DNA of 10,224 bases from an uncultured Hyphomicrobiales bacterium (GTDB taxonomy: Bacteria; Pseudomonadota; Alphaproteobacteria; Rhizobiales; Beijerinckiaceae). This document shows positions 1 through 7,207 of this stretch, piece after piece (the first letter of the stretch is position 1; every line of letters starts with the position of its first letter). Location: the NCBI GenBank assembly GCA_903932565.1, contig CAIZGQ010000424.1, positions 1-10,224 on the forward strand, in the 5' to 3' direction. The position numbers and the translations under genes were made by a program. A model generated the notes under the pieces. It worked only from the letters and a program-made list of their open reading frames with translations, did not search any database and was not told the origin of the DNA.

Positions 1-32
1 AGGGAACGCATGGATAGCAACGGGATCCGCAT
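1..32 (-). CDS. Possible 5' end of a leftward gene, partial
   Basis: On the minus strand an ATG (bases 32-30) is preceded by GAGG (complement of 39-42) with a 6-base spacer, a good ribosome-binding arrangement. The frame stays open to the window edge and reads MRIPLLSMRS, which is too short to identify. The AT-rich stretch just upstream of it (about 49-118) would suit a divergent promoter region. In E. coli the ybbAP transporter genes lie divergent from the esterase gene tesA, so an esterase is one guess, but nothing here shows it. The alternative is the tail of a rightward gene: + frame 1 is open from base 1 to a TAA at 85-87, but its last part runs through the AT-rich stretch. Confidence 0.27.
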   Translation of the reverse strand, partial: MRIPLLSMRS

Positions 33-66
33 GAACAACCTCAAAACGCTACTCAACCATAGGCAG

Positions 67-78
67 TTTATGCATAAA
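67..78. repeat. 12-bp perfect palindrome, candidate operator
   Basis: TTTATGCATAAA is its own reverse complement. It sits in the AT-rich non-coding stretch between the possible leftward gene and the permease gene, where a repressor or activator site would be expected. A 12-bp perfect palindrome should occur by chance about two or three times in 10 kb, so location rather than rarity is the argument. No recognised regulator consensus is matched. Confidence 0.3.
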
Positions 79-280
79 TCGCGCTAAGTGCTGCTGCAAA
101 CTGTAAAAATCGTAAACACACTGCGTTTGCGGGTCGGGCTGTTGGAGTGACCGCTTGCCAAATGCGTGGATCGTTCTCACATCCGGTCCACCAACTACCC
201 TCGTATGCAGGCAGAGACAGCGTCGTTCAAAGCGGGACGGTGGCGTCTTGCGGTGCACCCCCGACAGCGTGGAGACTTTG

Positions 281-2878
281 ATGAGCGTTGTGTCGATGCC
301 CGCCGCGCCAACGCCGTGGTCCATGTCTGGCGTGCCATTTATACTGCGTTTGGCGCTCCGCGATTTGCGTGGCGGCATCCGTGGCTTCGGCATCTTTTTG
401 GCGTGCATCGCGCTGGGCGTTGCAGCCATTGTCGGCGTCGGGTCGATTGCGCGCGGGCTGTCGGACGGGCTGGCGCGGGAGGGACGTCGCATTTTGGGGG
501 GTGACGTGGCGTTTTCCGTCATCCACCGGGAGCTTGCCCCGGCGGAGCGCAGCTGGCTTGAAGGGCATGGGGCGCTCTCAAAAGTTGCCAATTTGCGGGC
601 CATGGCACGAACCCCCGGCGGCGAGTCCGCTCTCGTTGAAATCAAGTCCGTGGGCGAGGATTATCCGACCGTCGGCACTGCCGAGCTTGCCCCGGCCGGG
701 CCACTTGCGCCCGCGCTGGCACAGGTCAAGGGCGTCTGGGGCCTTGTTGCTGACCAGGCACTCGCAGACCGCTTGAGCCTGAAGGCGGGCGATCAGCTGA
801 TCATCGGCGACATACCCTTCGAGCTTCGCGCAGTCCTGGTTTCTGAACCTGATAAACTCGCGTCCGGCCTTGGGTTTGGACCGCGCGTCATGTTTGCGCA
901 GGCGGCCTTGCCCGACACGGGTCTTGTCCAGCCGGGCTCTCTGGTGCGCTGGACCTATCGGCTGGCGCTGAATGCCGCCAACGGCACGCCCGTCACGGAT
1001 GCGGGGGTTGCGCGAACAATCTTGGACGCTCGGGCAGCCTTTCCGGAAGCCGGATGGGAAATCCGCACCCGCGACAATGTCTCGCCGCAGTTTTCCAAGG
1101 GCCTCGAGCAATTTGCCGAGTTTCTGACGTTGGTCGGCCTGACGTCGCTCATCGTGGGCGGTGTCGGGGTGGCCAACGCGGTGCAGGTCTTCGTGGATCG
1201 CAAGCGAGCCGATTTTGCCACGCTGAAATCGCTTGGCGCGACGGGCAGCGCCGTGTTTGCCATCTCGCTGACGCAGGTCATGATGATCGCAGCCCTTGGC
1301 ATCGTCATTGGCCTTGCACTGGGCGCTGCCATCCCGTTTTTCGTGGCCTGGGCCTTTGGTGCCATCATTCCGTTTCCGCTCATCCCGTCGGTCTACCCCG
1401 GCGAATTGGCAGCCGGCGTTGTTTATGGCGCGCTGACTGCTTTGAGTTTCTCGCTGATCCCGCTCGGCATCTCCCACGATGTGCCCGTGTCGGCCCTGTT
1501 TCGAGATGACCGCAGCGTGCCCACGGGCTGGCCGCGTCGTCGCTACATCGTGATGACAATCCTGGCGGCTTTTGCCTTGATGGCGATCATTCTGTTGCTG
1601 TCGTTTGATCGTCGCCTTGCAGCGATCTATCTCGTCGCGACGTTGATCGGCTTTGTGTTGCTGCGCGGTGTGGGGATGGGCGTGATGGCAATTGCGCGCC
1701 GGTTGCCGCATCCGCGCCGGACCGAATTGCGGCTGGCTCTCGCCAACATTCATCGGCCGGGTGCCTTGACACCCGCCATCGTGCTGTCACTTGGCCTTGG
1801 CCTCGCGTTGCTCGTTGCGCTCACCTTGATCGATGGCAACATCCGCAATGATTTGCGGCGCACCCAGCCGGGCCAGACGCCAAACTTCTTCTTTCTCGAC
1901 GTGCAGAGCACGCAAGCGCCGGCCTTTGATGAGTTTCTGCTGACCCATGCACCCAATGCGAAAATCGACCGCGTGCCGATGATGCGCGGGCGCGTGCTGC
2001 GCCTGAATGACGTCCCCGTCGAGCAGGTCAAGGCGCGCGACGATGTTGCCTGGGTGCTGGAGGGAGATCGCGGGATCACTTACGCTGAGTCGCCACCAGC
2101 CGGGTCCGAGCTGACACAGGGCGCGTGGTGGCCCGCAGACTACAAAGGTCCACCGCTCGTGTCGGTTGAGGCCGGGGCCGCAGACGGCCTTGGTCTGAAG
2201 ATTGGCGATAGCGTCACCGTGAACGTCCTGGGGCGCACGCTGAGCGCGAAAATCGCGAACACGCGCAAGGTCAATTGGCGGAACCTTGGCATCAATTTCG
2301 TGTTCATTTTCTCGCCGAACACGTTTGCCGGAGCGCCACACACGATCCTGGCGACGGCCACATTCCCGACAACGGCAGATAATGCCACGGAGGCTAACTT
2401 GCTGCGCGATGTGGCCAAGGCCTTTCCTGCCGTGACCTCGGTGCGCGTCAAGGATGCGCTGGATGCTATCAATGGCATCGTCGGCCAGCTGGCGCTCGCC
2501 ATTCGCGGTGCCTCAAGCGTGGCTCTGGTGACCTCCGTGCTGGTGCTGGCAGGTGCGCTCGCGGCGGGGCAGCGGGCCCGGCTCTATGACGCTGTTGTGC
2601 TGAAGACGCTCGGCGCTACGCGCTTGCGCCTGCTGGCAGCCCTGATCCTTGAATATGCTATGTTGGGATTTGCCACCGCCCTCTTCGGCGTGCTGGCGGG
2701 CGAGGCCATCGCATTTGGCATCGTCACCCGCGTCATGAAGCTCGATGGCTATGTTGGCCTGTGGGGCACGGCGCTCGGCGCTGCGGCCATCGCACTGGGG
2801 GTCACAATCGTGCTCGGTCTGGCAGGTACCTGGCGCGTGTTGGGGCAGAAACCAGCAAGTTACCTCCGCAGCCTCTGA
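281..2878 (+). CDS. FtsX/MacB-family ABC transporter permease (YbbP-like)
   Basis: Inner-membrane permease of 865 residues, the size class of E. coli YbbP (about 800), a predicted large-substrate or lipid-type exporter. It has two FtsX-like halves. The first has a membrane span near residues 34-54, a long extracytoplasmic domain (about 60-275) and a span cluster from about 281 to 430. After further spans and a second extracytoplasmic domain, a final span cluster runs from about 740 to 855. A matching cytoplasmic motif occurs in both halves, TLKSLGAT near 314-321 and VLKTLGAT at 773-780, the signature of the internal duplication. Start: ATG 281 has GGAG at 271-274 with a 6-base spacer. The frame opens further upstream to a TTG at 155, but that stretch has no ribosome-binding site and non-coding character. 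ATG 323 is another possible start. YbbP-type permeases normally have a YbbA-type ATPase gene directly upstream; none is present here, so the partner must be encoded elsewhere. Substrate unknown. Confidence 0.9.
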   Translation: MSVVSMPAAPTPWSMSGVPFILRLALRDLRGGIRGFGIFLACIALGVAAIVGVGSIARGLSDGLAREGRRILGGDVAFSVIHRELAPAERSWLEGHGALSKVANLRAMARTPGGESALVEIKSVGEDYPTVGTAELAPAGPLAPALAQVKGVWGLVADQALADRLSLKAGDQLIIGDIPFELRAVLVSEPDKLASGLGFGPRVMFAQAALPDTGLVQPGSLVRWTYRLALNAANGTPVTDAGVARTILDARAAFPEAGWEIRTRDNVSPQFSKGLEQFAEFLTLVGLTSLIVGGVGVANAVQVFVDRKRADFATLKSLGATGSAVFAISLTQVMMIAALGIVIGLALGAAIPFFVAWAFGAIIPFPLIPSVYPGELAAGVVYGALTALSFSLIPLGISHDVPVSALFRDDRSVPTGWPRRRYIVMTILAAFALMAIILLLSFDRRLAAIYLVATLIGFVLLRGVGMGVMAIARRLPHPRRTELRLALANIHRPGALTPAIVLSLGLGLALLVALTLIDGNIRNDLRRTQPGQTPNFFFLDVQSTQAPAFDEFLLTHAPNAKIDRVPMMRGRVLRLNDVPVEQVKARDDVAWVLEGDRGITYAESPPAGSELTQGAWWPADYKGPPLVSVEAGAADGLGLKIGDSVTVNVLGRTLSAKIANTRKVNWRNLGINFVFIFSPNTFAGAPHTILATATFPTTADNATEANLLRDVAKAFPAVTSVRVKDALDAINGIVGQLALAIRGASSVALVTSVLVLAGALAAGQRARLYDAVVLKTLGATRLRLLAALILEYAMLGFATALFGVLAGEAIAFGIVTRVMKLDGYVGLWGTALGAAAIALGVTIVLGLAGTWRVLGQKPASYLRSL

Positions 2879-2879
2879 C

Positions 2880-2897
2880 GCCTGCCTCATGGCAGGC
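2880..2897 (+). terminator. GC-rich hairpin after the permease stop codon
   Basis: Arms GCCTGCC (2880-2886) and GGCAGGC (2891-2897) pair perfectly around a TCAT loop, starting two bases after the TGA. No T-run follows, so it is not a classical intrinsic terminator. It could act as a weak terminator, an mRNA 3'-end stabiliser, or a structure in the short zur leader. Confidence 0.4.
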
Positions 2898-2932
2898 TCG
2901 CGCTTGGCTCGCGTTCGCCTTATGTTGGGTCC

Positions 2933-3409
2933 ATGACGGTCAACCACGATCACGGCACGCATTCGCAGACCCACCATGGACACGACCATGGTCCGGGCGA
3001 CACGTGCCTTGCGCCAGCCGGGCTGACACCCGCCCGTCAACGCATCCTCGACCTCTTGACCGCGACCCAAAAGCCACTAGGCGCCTACGATCTGATCGAT
3101 CAGCTGGCCTCAACGAACGCCAAGCGCCCAGCCCCGATCTCTGTCTATCGCGCGCTCGATTATCTGGTCGACCAAGGCCTAGTGCATCGCCTGGCCTCGC
3201 GGAATGCATTTCTAGCCTGTCGCCACGGTCATGCGGCCAGCGAGCCTGTCGTCTTTCTTATCTGCGACACCTGCGGGGCTGTGTCCGAGGCAACGTCCGC
3301 AGAGATGCGGGAGTCTCTGGACAGCACCTCGTCGAGGCTCGGCTTCAGGGCGCGCAGCCGGGTCATCGAACTTGCAGGCGAATGCGCACAATGCCAGGCG
3401 GCCGCGTGA
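2933..3409 (+). CDS. zur: Zinc uptake regulator Zur (Fur family)
   Basis: Cytoplasmic dimeric repressor that binds DNA when loaded with zinc and shuts off zinc-uptake genes such as znuABC. The protein has 158 residues (E. coli Zur 171). After a histidine-rich leader (seven His in residues 5-19), a winged-helix domain begins at LTPARQRIL and includes the Zur hallmark segments AYDLIDQL and SVYRALDYL. The structural zinc cysteines are Cys111/Cys114 (CDTC) and Cys151/Cys154 (CAQC). Aligned without gaps to E. coli Zur, the regulatory-site ligands His77, Cys88 and Glu111 correspond to His85, Cys96 and Glu119. The His96 position is Glu104, with His98 and His100 close by. Start: the ATG at 2933 has only a weak upstream GGG, and no better in-frame start is seen. 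It lies 54 bases after the permease gene and 98 before ispG. No znu genes are in the window, and no convincing Zur box is seen upstream. Confidence 0.93.
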   Translation: MTVNHDHGTHSQTHHGHDHGPGDTCLAPAGLTPARQRILDLLTATQKPLGAYDLIDQLASTNAKRPAPISVYRALDYLVDQGLVHRLASRNAFLACRHGHAASEPVVFLICDTCGAVSEATSAEMRESLDSTSSRLGFRARSRVIELAGECAQCQAAA

Positions 3410-3507
3410 GATCTGAAATCCATGTCGTGGGATGGCCTCGACCCCGCGGACGCTTTTAGCGTAAATCTGGGTGAGACGCGTTTGATCGTGATCCTGAGGG
3501 AGTGAAG

Positions 3508-4815
3508 ATGTCACTGGATGTTGCAGACCCGGCTGCTCGGCCTGACACGTGCCTTCCCCAAGTTGCCTCCGGCCCGATGTCGCGCCACCGCTCCGTCGGC
3601 GTTCTTGTCGGCGAGGGCGAACACGCCGTGCAGGTTGGTGGCGGTGCGCCCATTGTCGTCCAGTCCATGACCAACACGGACACAGCCGACATCGAGGGCA
3701 CGATCAAGCAGGTTGCGGCGCTGGCGCGTGCTGGCTCCGAGCTGGTGCGCATTACGGTTGATCGGGACGAGGCCGCTGCCGCGGTCCCCCACATTCGTGA
3801 GCGGCTCGACAAGCTTGGCGTGCATGTGCCGCTCATCGGCGATTTTCATTACATCGGGCACAAGCTGCTTGCCGACCATCCGGCCTGCGCGACAGCGCTG
3901 GCAAAATACCGGATCAATCCGGGCAATGTCGGCTTTAAAGACAAGAAGGATCGGCAGTTTTCTGCGATCATCGAGCTTGCGATCAAGCATGACAAAGCCG
4001 TCCGCATCGGTGCGAATTGGGGTTCGCTGGATCAGGACCTCTTGACTGTTCTGATGGATGAGAACGCGAAATCCTCCAACCCGATTGATGCACGCGCGGT
4101 GACGCGCGAAGCGATGGTGCGTTCGGCGTTGTATTCGGCGGAACGCGCCGAGGAACTGGGACTTTCAAAAAACCGCATCATTCTGTCGGCAAAAGTCTCA
4201 GCCGTGCAGGATCTGATCACCGTCTACCAGATGCTGGCTGCGCGCTCTGATTATGCGATTCATCTGGGCCTGACAGAAGCTGGCATGGGCTCGAAGGGCA
4301 TTGTCGCTTCGTCTGCTGCGTTGGGCATTTTGTTACAGCAGGGCATTGGCGACACAATCCGCGTGTCCCTGACACCGGAGCCCGGTGGCGATCGCACAGT
4401 CGAAGTCAAAGTCGCGCAGGAAATTCTGCAGACCATGGGCTTTCGCACGTTTGTGCCGCTCGTGGCAGCGTGCCCCGGCTGCGGGCGCACAACATCCACC
4501 ACGTTTCAGGAATTGGCACGCGACATCCAGAGTTTCATCCATACGGAAATGCCCAATTGGCGCACGATCTATCCCGGTGTTGAGACACTCAACGTTGCGG
4601 TGATGGGCTGCATCGTCAACGGACCCGGCGAATCAAAACACGCCGATATTGGCATTTCCTTGCCGGGCACGGGCGAGGCCCCAGCGGCTCCTGTCTTCAT
4701 CGATGGTAAAAAGGCGCTGACGTTGCGCGGCGCGACCATCGCTGCCGATTTTAAAACGCTCGTCATTGATTATATCGAAAAGCGGTTTGGTACCGGCACC
4801 CGCGCGGCAGAATGA
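3508..4815 (+). CDS. ispG: 4-hydroxy-3-methylbut-2-en-1-yl diphosphate synthase IspG (GcpE)
   Basis: Converts 2-C-methyl-D-erythritol 2,4-cyclodiphosphate to HMBPP, the penultimate step of the MEP isoprenoid pathway. It is a cytoplasmic [4Fe-4S] enzyme. The protein has 435 residues, typical of the longer alphaproteobacterial form. The N-terminal TIM-barrel part contains PIVVQSMTNTDT, GDFHYIGH and YRINPGNVG. The C-terminal cluster domain holds the iron ligands Cys322 and Cys325 (CPGCGRTTS), Cys368 (GCIVNGPGE) and Glu375. All expected catalytic motifs are intact. Start: ATG 3508 has GGAG at 3499-3502 with a 5-base spacer; a GTG at 3502 would overlap that site, so ATG is preferred. The stop is 10 bases before the next small gene, suggesting it leads a co-transcribed block. 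The 98-base gap from zur has only a small hairpin (3450-3462) and no clear promoter. Confidence 0.97.
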   Translation: MSLDVADPAARPDTCLPQVASGPMSRHRSVGVLVGEGEHAVQVGGGAPIVVQSMTNTDTADIEGTIKQVAALARAGSELVRITVDRDEAAAAVPHIRERLDKLGVHVPLIGDFHYIGHKLLADHPACATALAKYRINPGNVGFKDKKDRQFSAIIELAIKHDKAVRIGANWGSLDQDLLTVLMDENAKSSNPIDARAVTREAMVRSALYSAERAEELGLSKNRIILSAKVSAVQDLITVYQMLAARSDYAIHLGLTEAGMGSKGIVASSAALGILLQQGIGDTIRVSLTPEPGGDRTVEVKVAQEILQTMGFRTFVPLVAACPGCGRTTSTTFQELARDIQSFIHTEMPNWRTIYPGVETLNVAVMGCIVNGPGESKHADIGISLPGTGEAPAAPVFIDGKKALTLRGATIAADFKTLVIDYIEKRFGTGTRAAE

Positions 4816-4825
4816 AAGTCCTTTC

Positions 4826-5023
4826 ATGCACTCCCTGACAAAAGAAACCGACAATGTCTCGTTCGGAGCAGCTCTCGTGCAATTGCTGATCGTCGCGGTG
4901 ATTGCATTCGGCTTCGCATTTGGTGCTGACTGGGGCTTGGGCAAAGCCTTGAAAGCCGCTGGGATGGAACCAAAGGCCGCCGCTGCCGCGCCTGCTGCGG
5001 CCCCCGCGCCCGATGAAGAATGA
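4826..5023 (+). CDS. Small single-span membrane protein, function unknown
   Basis: A 65-residue protein I do not recognise. A short polar N-terminus is followed by one strongly hydrophobic segment (about residues 13-34, containing LLIVAVIAFGF). After it come a short amphipathic stretch, an Ala/Pro-rich tail (about 50-62) and an acidic end (DEE). The membrane segment and codon pattern look genuine. Start: ATG 4826 lies 10 bases after the ispG stop with a weak GAAAG-type ribosome site; an in-frame ATG at 4766 inside ispG is less likely. Its TGA overlaps an ATG at 5020 in the thiolase frame (ATGA), and the preferred thiolase start lies 17 bases further on, so translation may be coupled. Its place between ispG and the thiolase suggests co-expression. 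It could be a small anchor or chaperone, but nothing in the sequence shows that. Confidence 0.7.
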   Translation: MHSLTKETDNVSFGAALVQLLIVAVIAFGFAFGADWGLGKALKAAGMEPKAAAAAPAAAPAPDEE

Positions 5024-5040
5024 TTGAAAAGGCACCTGCG

Positions 5041-6243
5041 ATGACTGAGGTTTTTTTGTGCGGCGGTGTGCGCACACCGGTCGGGCGTTATGGCGGCGCA
5101 CTCTCATCCGTGCGGCCGGATGATCTTCTGGCGCATGTCATTCGGGCGCTTCTTGCAAAGACACCGTCGTTGCCGCCGGACGCCATTGATGAAGTCTACG
5201 CGGGATGTGCCAATCAGGCCGGTGAGGACAATCGCGACGTGGCGCGTATGGGCCTGTTGCTGGCCGGTTTGCCGATCAGTGTGCCGGGGACCACGATGAA
5301 CCGGCTTTGCGGCTCCGGCCTTGACGCGATTGGACATGCGGCGCGCTCAATCCGTGCTGGTGAAATCGAAATAGCAATTGCTGGCGGTGTTGAATCCATG
5401 TCGCGCGCACCCTTCGTCATGGGAAAGACGACAGAAGCGTTTTCACGTGCGGCGGACTTGCAGGACACCACCATCGGTTGGCGCTTCATCAACCCGAAGA
5501 TGCGGGATGCCTATGGTGTGGACGCCATGGGCGAGACGGCGGAAAATCTTGCCGAGGAGCGCCAGATCTCGCGTGCGGATCAGGATGCATTTGCCTTGCG
5601 CTCACAGGCGCGTGCGGCGCAGGCGCAACGCAGCGGCCGATTGGCGCGCGAGATTGTTGCCGTCGAGATCACGGATAGAAAAGGCAATGTCACAAGCATC
5701 GACAAAGACGAACATCCGCGTGAGACATCGCTCGAAAAGCTCAGCGCGCTGAAGCCGATCTTTCGAAAAAACGGTTCGGTAACGGCGGGAAATGCATCCG
5801 GTGTGAATGATGGTGCGGCTGTCGTGCTCGTTGCATCGCGTCACGCGGTGGAGACATATGGACTGACGCCCATCGCGCGGATTTCCGGGCTCGCGACGGC
5901 TGGCTGTGCGCCGCGCATTATGGGCATCGGTCCGGTTCCCGCGACGCAAAAATTGATGCACCGGCTTGGCCTTGCCATCAACGATTTTGGTGTGATCGAG
6001 TTGAACGAGGCGTTTGCGTCGCAATCTCTCGCGTGTCTGCGCGGGCTCGGCGTGCCGGACGATGCCGAGCACGTGAACCCGAATGGCGGTGCGATTGCGA
6101 TTGGTCATCCGCTCGGCATGTCCGGTGCGCGGCTGACGCTTGCGGCGGCGCTCGAGATGAATGACCGCAAGGTCAACCGTGCTTTGGCGACGATGTGCAT
6201 TGGCGTTGGACAAGGCATTGCGCTGGCCCTCGAACGCGTTTGA
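5041..6243 (+). CDS. pcaF: Thiolase, PcaF/PaaJ type (beta-ketoadipyl-CoA thiolase)
   Basis: Cytoplasmic thiolase of 400 residues, the usual PcaF/PaaJ length. This subfamily cleaves 3-oxoadipyl-CoA with CoA into succinyl-CoA and acetyl-CoA, the last step of the beta-ketoadipate and phenylacetate routes. Subfamily-specific segments include RTPVGRYGGALSSVRPDDL, CANQAGEDNRDVARM, GGVESMSRAPFVMGK and DTTIGWRFINPKM. Catalytic residues are visible: nucleophile Cys90 (NRLCGSG), His356 (GHPLGMSGAR) and second Cys386 (CIGVGQG). Start: ATG 5041 has AAAAGG at 5027-5032 with an 8-base spacer and matches family N-termini. The in-frame ATG at 5020 overlaps the previous stop and would add seven residues. No other pca or paa gene is nearby, so the exact substrate is inferred from similarity; a broader 3-ketoacyl-CoA role is possible. 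Confidence 0.93.
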   Translation: MTEVFLCGGVRTPVGRYGGALSSVRPDDLLAHVIRALLAKTPSLPPDAIDEVYAGCANQAGEDNRDVARMGLLLAGLPISVPGTTMNRLCGSGLDAIGHAARSIRAGEIEIAIAGGVESMSRAPFVMGKTTEAFSRAADLQDTTIGWRFINPKMRDAYGVDAMGETAENLAEERQISRADQDAFALRSQARAAQAQRSGRLAREIVAVEITDRKGNVTSIDKDEHPRETSLEKLSALKPIFRKNGSVTAGNASGVNDGAAVVLVASRHAVETYGLTPIARISGLATAGCAPRIMGIGPVPATQKLMHRLGLAINDFGVIELNEAFASQSLACLRGLGVPDDAEHVNPNGGAIAIGHPLGMSGARLTLAAALEMNDRKVNRALATMCIGVGQGIALALERV

Positions 6244-6253
6244 AAAGCCGCCG

Positions 6254-7075
6254 ATGAAAGTCTCCCTCATCCAGATGAATTCGGGCTCGGACAAGGCTGC
6301 AAACCTTGCCTCTGCGAAACAACTGATTGAGCGCGCCATCGAACTGGAGCGGCCGGATTGGATTGCGCTGCCGGAAGTCTTCGACTTCATGGGTGGAACG
6401 CGCGACGAGAAAATGGCCGCCGCCGAAACGCTGCCGGATGGGCCTGCCTACCGGCTGATGCAGGATCTCGCGCGGACCCACGGCGTCTTCATTCACGCCG
6501 GGTCGATCCTGGAAAAAATTCCCGGGGAACCGCGGCTCGGCAACACCAGCGTTGCGTTTGATCGAACTGGGCGCGAAGTGGCGCGCTATCGCAAGATTCA
6601 CATGTTCGATATCACGACGCCGGACGGCAAAGATTACAAGGAAAGTGCTGCGATCAAGCCTGGCGAACATATCGTCACCTATGATTGCGAAGGTGTGCGT
6701 ATCGGCTGCGCAATTTGTTACGACCTCCGGTTTCCCGCCTTGTTTCAGGCCTTGATGGATCGCGGTGCGCAGATGATCGTACTGCCTGCGGCGTTTACCT
6801 TGCAGACCGGCAAGGACCATTGGGAGGTTCTGTGCCGGGCGCGAGCCATTGAGACGGAAACATACTTTTGTGCGCCGGGTCAGACGGGCACCTTCAAACA
6901 GAACGGTGAGACTCGCGCGACATACGGACATTCGCTCGTTGTCGATCCGTGGGGCCATGTGGTGGCTCGCGCCTCGGATGGGGTGGGCATCGTGTCTGCG
7001 CGCATTGAGCCCGATTTGGTGCGTCGCGTGCGCGAAATGATTCCCGTGGCGCAGCACAAAGTGCCACTCGCCTGA
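6254..7075 (+). CDS. Carbon-nitrogen hydrolase, NIT1-like (probable deaminated glutathione amidase)
   Basis: Cytoplasmic amidase of the nitrilase superfamily, 273 residues. The Glu-Lys-Cys catalytic triad is visible as Glu41 (ALPEVFD), Lys114 (YRKIHMFD) and Cys155 (ICYDLRFP). The stretches HWEVLCRARAIETETYF and YGHSLVVDPWGHVVA resemble the NIT1 branch, whose eukaryotic and bacterial members hydrolyse deaminated glutathione, a damage product of transaminases. The NIT2 omega-amidase branch fits less well. Start: ATG 6254 lies 10 bases after the thiolase stop with an AAAAG-type ribosome site; the frame is open further upstream but overlaps the thiolase, so the short start is chosen. It is likely the last gene of the ispG block, since a 132-base gap follows. 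The family call is firm, the precise substrate inferred. Confidence 0.9.
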   Translation: MKVSLIQMNSGSDKAANLASAKQLIERAIELERPDWIALPEVFDFMGGTRDEKMAAAETLPDGPAYRLMQDLARTHGVFIHAGSILEKIPGEPRLGNTSVAFDRTGREVARYRKIHMFDITTPDGKDYKESAAIKPGEHIVTYDCEGVRIGCAICYDLRFPALFQALMDRGAQMIVLPAAFTLQTGKDHWEVLCRARAIETETYFCAPGQTGTFKQNGETRATYGHSLVVDPWGHVVARASDGVGIVSARIEPDLVRRVREMIPVAQHKVPLA

Positions 7076-7207
7076 TCACGTTCAGCAAATCTGCTTGCCA
7101 GTTGCGGGAAGCCGGGGCAGTCTGCCGACGAAAGTTTAAGTATCCGCGATCCTGGCACCCGCAAGAGGTGTTGATCGTCCAAGAAAACATCAGGGAGATG
7201 GACGTCC

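Noticed and set aside
49..118. Leftward sigma70 promoter (TTGCAG, 17 bases, TATGCA)
   Set aside because: Each box matches only three of six consensus positions, which is too weak to list as a feature.
155..280. N-terminal extension of the permease back to a TTG at 155
   Set aside because: There is no ribosome-binding site before 155, the added residues are polar and unlike the family, and ATG 281 has a well-spaced GGAG.
578..1753. Long open frame of 391 codons on the minus strand inside the permease gene
   Set aside because: The translation is rich in Arg, His and Gln with no family features, typical of the antisense of a GC-rich gene; the + strand reading is a clear membrane protein.
3450..3462. 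ACGCT-TTT-AGCGT hairpin before ispG as a terminator or regulatory element
   Set aside because: A stem of only five pairs with a three-base loop and no T-run after it; expected by chance.
6173..7057. 294-codon minus-strand open frame across the amidase gene
   Set aside because: It is antisense to an intact nitrilase-family gene with its full catalytic triad, and its own translation has no family character.
7076..7207. Promoter or terminator in the gap between the amidase and small-subunit genes
   Set aside because: The best -35/-10 pairs I could assemble matched poorly or overlapped the ribosome site, and the only stems are four base pairs long.
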